Part shown: in pieces, positions 59,298-64,000 of the stretch | Layout of the letters: every line of letters begins with the position of its first letter | Position numbering within the stretch: the first letter of the stretch is position 1 | Source: Flectonema sp. DT1601 | Lineage: Eukaryota > Euglenozoa > Diplonemea > Diplonemida > Diplonemidae | DNA: 64,000 nt | NCBI GenBank assembly: GCA_964019425.1 | Contig: OZ025790.1 | Coordinates: forward strand, 1,178,001 to 1,242,000 | Direction of reading: 5' to 3' | Position numbers and translations under genes: made by a program | Notes under the pieces: generated by a model | Database searches by the model: none | The model's input: the letters and a program-made list of their open reading frames with translations, nothing else | What the model was told of the DNA's origin: nothing

Positions 59298-61199
59298 GGG
59301 GAAGGTTTTCATTTCTTTTTATTAAAAAAAAAAAAAAGGCAAAACCCTAATCCGAACACGAAAGTTTCCGAAACCGCCAACTCTATACAAAATATTTTTT
59401 TGTCACGGGAGAAACAATCCCTCAATGAAAGAATTATAAAATGTATTTCTTGTTGCTATAAATAAATAAATAAATAAAAATAAATAAATGAGTGACTAAC
59501 TGTACTTAATAACTTGAAGAACTTGTTGATAACTTGAATACGAGGTTTTGTGCCGTCAGGTACGTACTGTTGCTGTGGCTAAGGTTATCATCACAAAGGC
59601 GGTGGAGTTACAATCCTGCGCCCCGATGGATGGCTCTTTGGCACACGAAGATTGATTTTCCGATCATAAACAACAAGCCCTCCTTTGAATCACACCACTT
59701 TGGGCCAATTAAGCGTCTGACCAACGTTCCAGAGTGCTGCCCCATATATCCCCTCTATCTCTTCCGTCCGGCTTCATCCCTGGAAGTCATTTTTGCATAC
59801 AACGATTGATGCATCTTCGTTTGGGCCACCACATTGTCAACGAGGTGCTTCAGTGGGTGCTTGTACAGCTGTTGCCAATGTAAGGGCAGTTGGTGCCACT
59901 GTAACACCCACTTCCATAGAGACCACCTTAACGACGTGCGGGTGGTTTGAGGCGATGATGTTGATAGTACTAAACATTGGTAGGCGGTCAAGAGACACGT
60001 GGTTCAAGAACGTCCAAAATAATGTGAGAAAAACTCTTTGTGAACTTGTTACGCGTCCCAAAGGTGTCCCCATCAGAAGCAGGCATGTTTGTTTAGAAAA
60101 AAATTGTGAGGAGATTTAAAATTACTCAACGCATTTTTCAGGGGAAAAAAAAAGTCTGCCTTAAATTCGGCAAGTTCGATTCCGGGTGGCGGATTTTTTA
60201 ACCACAGGCCACAAGGCACTTTTTTTGTATAGAGTTGACGGTTTCGGAAACTTTTGTGTCTGGATTAGAGGTTTTCCCAAAAAAAAAAGAAAAAGAAAAA
60301 GAAAAAAATTCCAAAAAAAAAAAAAAAACGAAATTTTGTTTTCTTACCTTTCCTTTTCGTTTTCACCTTCTTTTTGTACCAATTCCACCCTAGGCTTGGA
60401 TTACAGAAAGCAAGGGGGAAAAAAGAATCGGCACCTCACTAAATAACTCTCACACTTTGCTTTGTTTGTGCGAAACCGGAAACAAGCCTATAAAGTAAGG
60501 GTGTTAACATTACGCTGCCACAATTCTCTTTCGCTCGTAAAACATGTCTTCGAGATGAAAAAAAAAAAAAAAAAAAAAAAAAGTTGCAACACATTGCTTT
60601 TTGCTTATCAGTTCTAACTATTTAAAATAAAAAAAACCGGCTTACACTTTGCAAGATTTCTTTGCAACATTTGACCAGTTTGAAAAAAAATTAAAAAAAA
60701 AAAGGAATGGGAAGTTATTAGAATAAATATAAAAACAATAGCCACAATCTTGTCGGATGCTCCCTACGACTTTATTTTTCGTTTTATTGTCACGACTGGA
60801 GCTTGTATGCAGATTGAAAAGCCGATATTTCCTTTTTTTGGGAATGCTTATCTCCCTTGTGCGACAGGATTCTGTCTGCGCCTTAGCGAAATGAAAGGCT
60901 AATCTGAATGATTTATTGTGTTGCGCGAAACCCACCCAACACGCTGGGCTGTTTTGAAAATTTGCTCCTTGTCTTCTCGTGTAATTGGATGATGTATTGG
61001 AACAAATGCTTTGATGAAAAAAGTCTGGTGATTGTTTTTTTTTCTTTGGTTTTTTCACAAAAACATCTGAAGCAGCAATAATAATAACATGGATTGTAGG
61101 TTGGGTGTGCTTCCTTTATCAAAGGCGTCGGCTCCATTTTTTTTTTTTTTTTTTCTCTCTTTTTTTTTAAATCGTCTTTCAGCCTAAGGTTCAACAACA
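58968..61199. other. Gene-free gap, 2.2 kb
   Basis: T and A runs, an (AAAT)n tract at about 59458-59488, and the second copy of repeat family 2 (60429-60556). A T-rich CGTCTTTCAG ends at 61182, 17 nt before the next ATG. No gene is seen. Confidence 0.6.
60429..60556 (+). repeat. Retroposon-like repeat family 2, copy 2 (128 bp) with poly-A tail
   Basis: Starts CGGCACCTCACTAAATAA and ends CTTCGAGAT followed by a long A run. About 90% identical to 54337-54466 in the opposite orientation. Both copies end next to an A run, so the tail belongs to the element. Confidence 0.7.
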
Positions 61200-62651
61200 A
61201 TGTATTTACCCTCTATTCTAAGAACCTTTATGCTGACAGTAATTACCCTTGCGATTGTGAGCGCGGGTAAAGAACTTGACAAACAATCGATTATCGCGGA
61301 GGCAAACTCCCTTATGAAAGAAGCGAGTACGGTAACTGGGAGAGAGAGGCTTGAACTTCTTAAAAAAGCAGCTAGAATGGTCCCTGATAAGCTAGAACCA
61401 TTGTACAATTTGGGAATCGCTGCGAAGGAGGTGGGGGATGTTGATATTGCTTTGGGTGCTTTCGGTGAAATTGGAAGAAAAATAAACCGAAAAACAAACA
61501 AGGGAGCGAAGATATACCAAGAAGTCACAATGCAGTACGCATCTCTAATCCTACAACACCCTACTTATTCAGGAGATAGTAATCATTTAAATAGTATTAT
61601 ATCAACTCTTTCACCCTTTGAGAATGACGACGACGTTCAACTCTTATTAATCAAATCATATTTCAAACTGGGTAACTATGCTTCAACTAGTGTACTGATA
61701 AGTAAATTGATCGAAATCAAAGACCCAGAAATTAATTTTATAAAATCCTATTTGTCGTCGGACGTCACACAGTTATCGTCACTCGTTGAAACAGCGAATT
61801 TCTCTCCAAGTCAGCTGACAGATTTTGGTTTTTCTTTACTGGCTATTGATGAAGATCTTGCAATCAAATATTTCTCTTCCGCGATATTAATCTCTTCTGA
61901 AGCAGGATCCTTTTCTGGAGCTGCGGGATACCAGGTAGTTCAAGGTAGCAATAATAACACTCTAGTAGACTTAGTGGTAACAAAGTTGATGAAGCAGAGC
62001 GTTTGGAATCATCACCAACAGCGGGTGTCTTATTTAGTTGACGTCGATTCACAGCCATTTCCTGATTCAGAAACAGAGAGCTTAATTAGTATAATTCCGA
62101 TTTTGTTATCCAGTGCGGAGGTCATTATTGAGGAGTGGGATGCTGCAGTCGCAAGTCAAAGGCTAAAATTGAAATCAGAAGCTGAACATCAAAGGCTTAG
62201 TACTGGTTGGGGTGAGTTCTCTTATGTTGTTGGAGGAGTTAAGTCTGACAGTAGTGGAGAGTTTGAGTTGTTGTTTCCAAAGACCGCAAATATTTTATCA
62301 AATGTTGAGTTACTACCAAAAGGTTTCATTGGATTCAGTTCTCTCCAACCTCAAACATCTATCGCCTCTCACTGCGGAGCAACAAACCACAAGTTGAGAT
62401 TACATTTGGGTGTTACAGTTCCTTCTGTTTGCCAACCTCAGTCTGTAGAACCTCTTTGTGCTATTAAAGTAGGAAATGAAACACGTGGATGGTTACCCGG
62501 TGGTGTTCTAACTTTGGATGATAGTTTCCTTCACTCTGTTTGGAATAACGGAACTGAAACTCGAGTCGTTCTGATTATTGACGTCTGGCACCCGAACTTA
62601 AGTAAACAACAGAGGAAACAGATTACCGCTGATTTTGGATACTCTTCGTGA
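61200..62651 (+). CDS. TPR plus aspartyl/asparaginyl beta-hydroxylase-type protein
   Basis: This single exon encodes 483 residues. A signal sequence or anchor (FMLTVITLAIVSAG) precedes helical TPR-like repeats (about 25-330, for example PLYNLGIAAKEVGDVDIALGAF). The last 115 residues form an AspH-type dioxygenase domain: SHCGATNHKLRLHLG, then WLPGGVLTLDDSFLHSVWNN, then RVVLIIDVWHPNL. AspH uses two His as iron ligands and an Arg for 2-oxoglutarate; H402, H445 and R455 fit those roles. Animal AspH hydroxylates Asp or Asn in EGF-like domains in the ER lumen. EGF-like Cys-rich loops occur in the Patched/Dispatched-like proteins of this window, so they are possible substrates, by inference only. 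A CTTTCAG acceptor ends 17 nt before the ATG. Confidence 0.87.
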   Translation: MYLPSILRTFMLTVITLAIVSAGKELDKQSIIAEANSLMKEASTVTGRERLELLKKAARMVPDKLEPLYNLGIAAKEVGDVDIALGAFGEIGRKINRKTNKGAKIYQEVTMQYASLILQHPTYSGDSNHLNSIISTLSPFENDDDVQLLLIKSYFKLGNYASTSVLISKLIEIKDPEINFIKSYLSSDVTQLSSLVETANFSPSQLTDFGFSLLAIDEDLAIKYFSSAILISSEAGSFSGAAGYQVVQGSNNNTLVDLVVTKLMKQSVWNHHQQRVSYLVDVDSQPFPDSETESLISIIPILLSSAEVIIEEWDAAVASQRLKLKSEAEHQRLSTGWGEFSYVVGGVKSDSSGEFELLFPKTANILSNVELLPKGFIGFSSLQPQTSIASHCGATNHKLRLHLGVTVPSVCQPQSVEPLCAIKVGNETRGWLPGGVLTLDDSFLHSVWNNGTETRVVLIIDVWHPNLSKQQRKQITADFGYSS

Positions 62652-62984
62652 GAGTTATGGTAATGAGGAACACCTGACATTCTGAGTGGATTCCATTCCT
62701 GTAAGTCACCTACAGCGCTGGCTTCCTTTAGGAAATATAACGATGCGAAAACTCTTCAGGTGATTATCTAATCTAGTTGTGACGACTTCGCGGCGTTGTA
62801 ATCTTAAAGACTTTCTTACTAAGCATTTTTACATTTATTCAAATCCGTTCGTATTGTAACTGTTATTATTATTATTCCCACTTTAGTCTACCTGCTATGG
62901 TTACTTACCATGTGGGGATAAACATCGGTAACTATTTGTAATTACCAACCTATTTGCCAGTCCGATAAGAAAAAAAAATAAACA
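62652..62984. other. Short gap
   Basis: No ORF. A CTATTTGCCAG acceptor-like site ends at 62960, 24 nt before the next ATG. Confidence 0.6.
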
Positions 62985-64000
62985 ATGTTGGTCGGGGTAG
63001 CTGTAGTTGCAGCATTGATGAGTGGGGTGACTCAGATTGATCCTGTGTCGGTATTTAGAACATGTTTTACTCCTGGGGATTGCGAGATCTTTCAAGCAGA
63101 GCAATCATCATGTAGTGATAAGCAGTTGTGCACATGCGCAACGCAAACCTTTGATTTGAAGCAGTGTTTCGCAAGGAATCAAGCTGGAGTCACAGAGCCT
63201 TCAGTGCATGACAGGCTTAATATTGTGTGGGCAATGTCCCACGGGACTTTCATTCCACCAGCGACGTCATCTTTTACAACTAAAAGAATTGTCAACTGTG
63301 GTTCGTTAGCTGCATTCGAAAGAGCGTATCTACCACAAGTCCAGTCACTACTCCCTAGAGAAATAACTAACTTAGAAATTAAAATCATCTGCTACACTTC
63401 AGGCAGCGATTCTTTTATGAAATCAATGGTCAAGTTCGATGCCCCAGCGAGTCTACTATTCACCTCTGGTAGCAGTGATAGTAATATGATAAGAAGATTA
63501 GCAACAAACTTAAACAGCATCGTTCTTAAGGAATCACAAACTAATACAGACCTGTACGCTGGAGGTCATATAACTCATGCACATGCTGCGACTGTTCAGG
63601 CGTTAGCGAAGTGCGCTCCGGATGATTCTACGATCCTGTCTGTGTCGTTTTCAACAGATGCTTCATTAACGAACTACTTAGAAGGAACTCTAAGCTGCAA
63701 TCCAATGATTTGTAAAAGTACCTACAGATGGGAACAGACTGCTGATGGTGGAAGTCGATGCATTGCAGTTCCAACAGCTGTTCCTACGACTGTCCCAACT
63801 ACTAATGCGCCATCACCAGATGATGTTACTCGTTCTGTTACTGTTGAAGTAACAGTCACTGGTGAACTTACTGAACTTCAAGCTGGTCTTTCAGTTATAA
63901 AACAGACAATTGGAACAGGACTTGGTAACTCAGAACCTGCTGAATGTGTTAGTGTATGTCGTAGGTCACTAAGAATCAGTGCGTTCTATGACTCTGAATG
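62985..64000 (+). CDS. Secreted or surface protein, 3'-truncated by the window edge
   Basis: ATG at 62985; the frame stays open for 338 codons to the right edge, so the end lies outside. The start is hydrophobic (MLVGVAVVAALMSGV), a likely signal peptide. A Cys-rich segment follows at about residues 26-70 (TCFTPGDCEIF, then CTCATQTFDLKQC). The middle is an unrecognised mixed alpha/beta region, followed by a Pro/Thr-rich linker (VPTTVPTTNAPSP). After that a beta-rich stretch begins (SVTVEVTVTGELTELQ). The organisation suggests an extracellular multidomain protein. No family is recognised. Confidence 0.75.
   Translation, partial: MLVGVAVVAALMSGVTQIDPVSVFRTCFTPGDCEIFQAEQSSCSDKQLCTCATQTFDLKQCFARNQAGVTEPSVHDRLNIVWAMSHGTFIPPATSSFTTKRIVNCGSLAAFERAYLPQVQSLLPREITNLEIKIICYTSGSDSFMKSMVKFDAPASLLFTSGSSDSNMIRRLATNLNSIVLKESQTNTDLYAGGHITHAHAATVQALAKCAPDDSTILSVSFSTDASLTNYLEGTLSCNPMICKSTYRWEQTADGGSRCIAVPTAVPTTVPTTNAPSPDDVTRSVTVEVTVTGELTELQAGLSVIKQTIGTGLGNSEPAECVSVCRRSLRISAFYDSE

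Overview
This is a 64 kb piece of a protist-type nuclear genome. It is AT-rich and full of T and A homopolymers, uses the standard stop codons, and has short spliceosomal introns. I support about 20 protein genes, and all lie on the + strand. Almost every start codon is preceded, 11-124 nt upstream, by a T-rich tract ending in AG. The 16 well-supported internal introns instead begin with GTATGT or a close variant and end in A-rich acceptors (AAACAG, CAACAG), 14 of them 62-101 bp long. One-way gene order plus two acceptor classes suggests spliced-leader trans-splicing of gene arrays, as in Euglenozoa; a diplonemid-like organism would fit. That placement is inference, and no SL RNA gene or taxonomic marker is visible.

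Layout. 1-12.3 kb: a 5'-truncated SAM/WW protein, an unknown acidic protein with a disturbed 3' end, a membrane J-protein, an unknown four-exon gene whose last intron carries a gag-like fossil, a small two-TM protein of two exons, and a GRAM/VASt lipid-transfer protein with a zinc cluster inside its GRAM domain. 14-20.8 kb: a cyclic-nucleotide-gated K+ channel, a Cys/His-rich small protein and NOP58. 22-39 kb: a CaMKK/SAK1-like kinase, a 2023-residue Patched/Dispatched-like protein in six exons, a repeat-rich gap with a 768-bp TIR element, a ubiquitin-like/LRR protein, and a diverged second Patched/Dispatched-like protein. 39-48 kb: a three-RRM plus MYND protein interrupted by an intron holding about 440 perfect CAA units, then two kinases. 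48-64 kb: a G8/beta-helix surface protein with a GPI-like tail, a 5 kb gene-poor stretch, a lectin-like/methyltransferase fusion, a TPR plus aspartyl-hydroxylase protein, and the 5' part of a secreted protein.

The genes do not form one pathway. Membrane, surface and sterol-related proteins (two Patched/Dispatched-like, GRAM/VASt, G8, lectin-MTase, AspH, CNG channel), signalling kinases and RNA factors (NOP58, RRM-MYND) dominate. The gaps hold several short dispersed repeats, including a retroposon family with clear target-site duplications and a poly(A)-tailed family.
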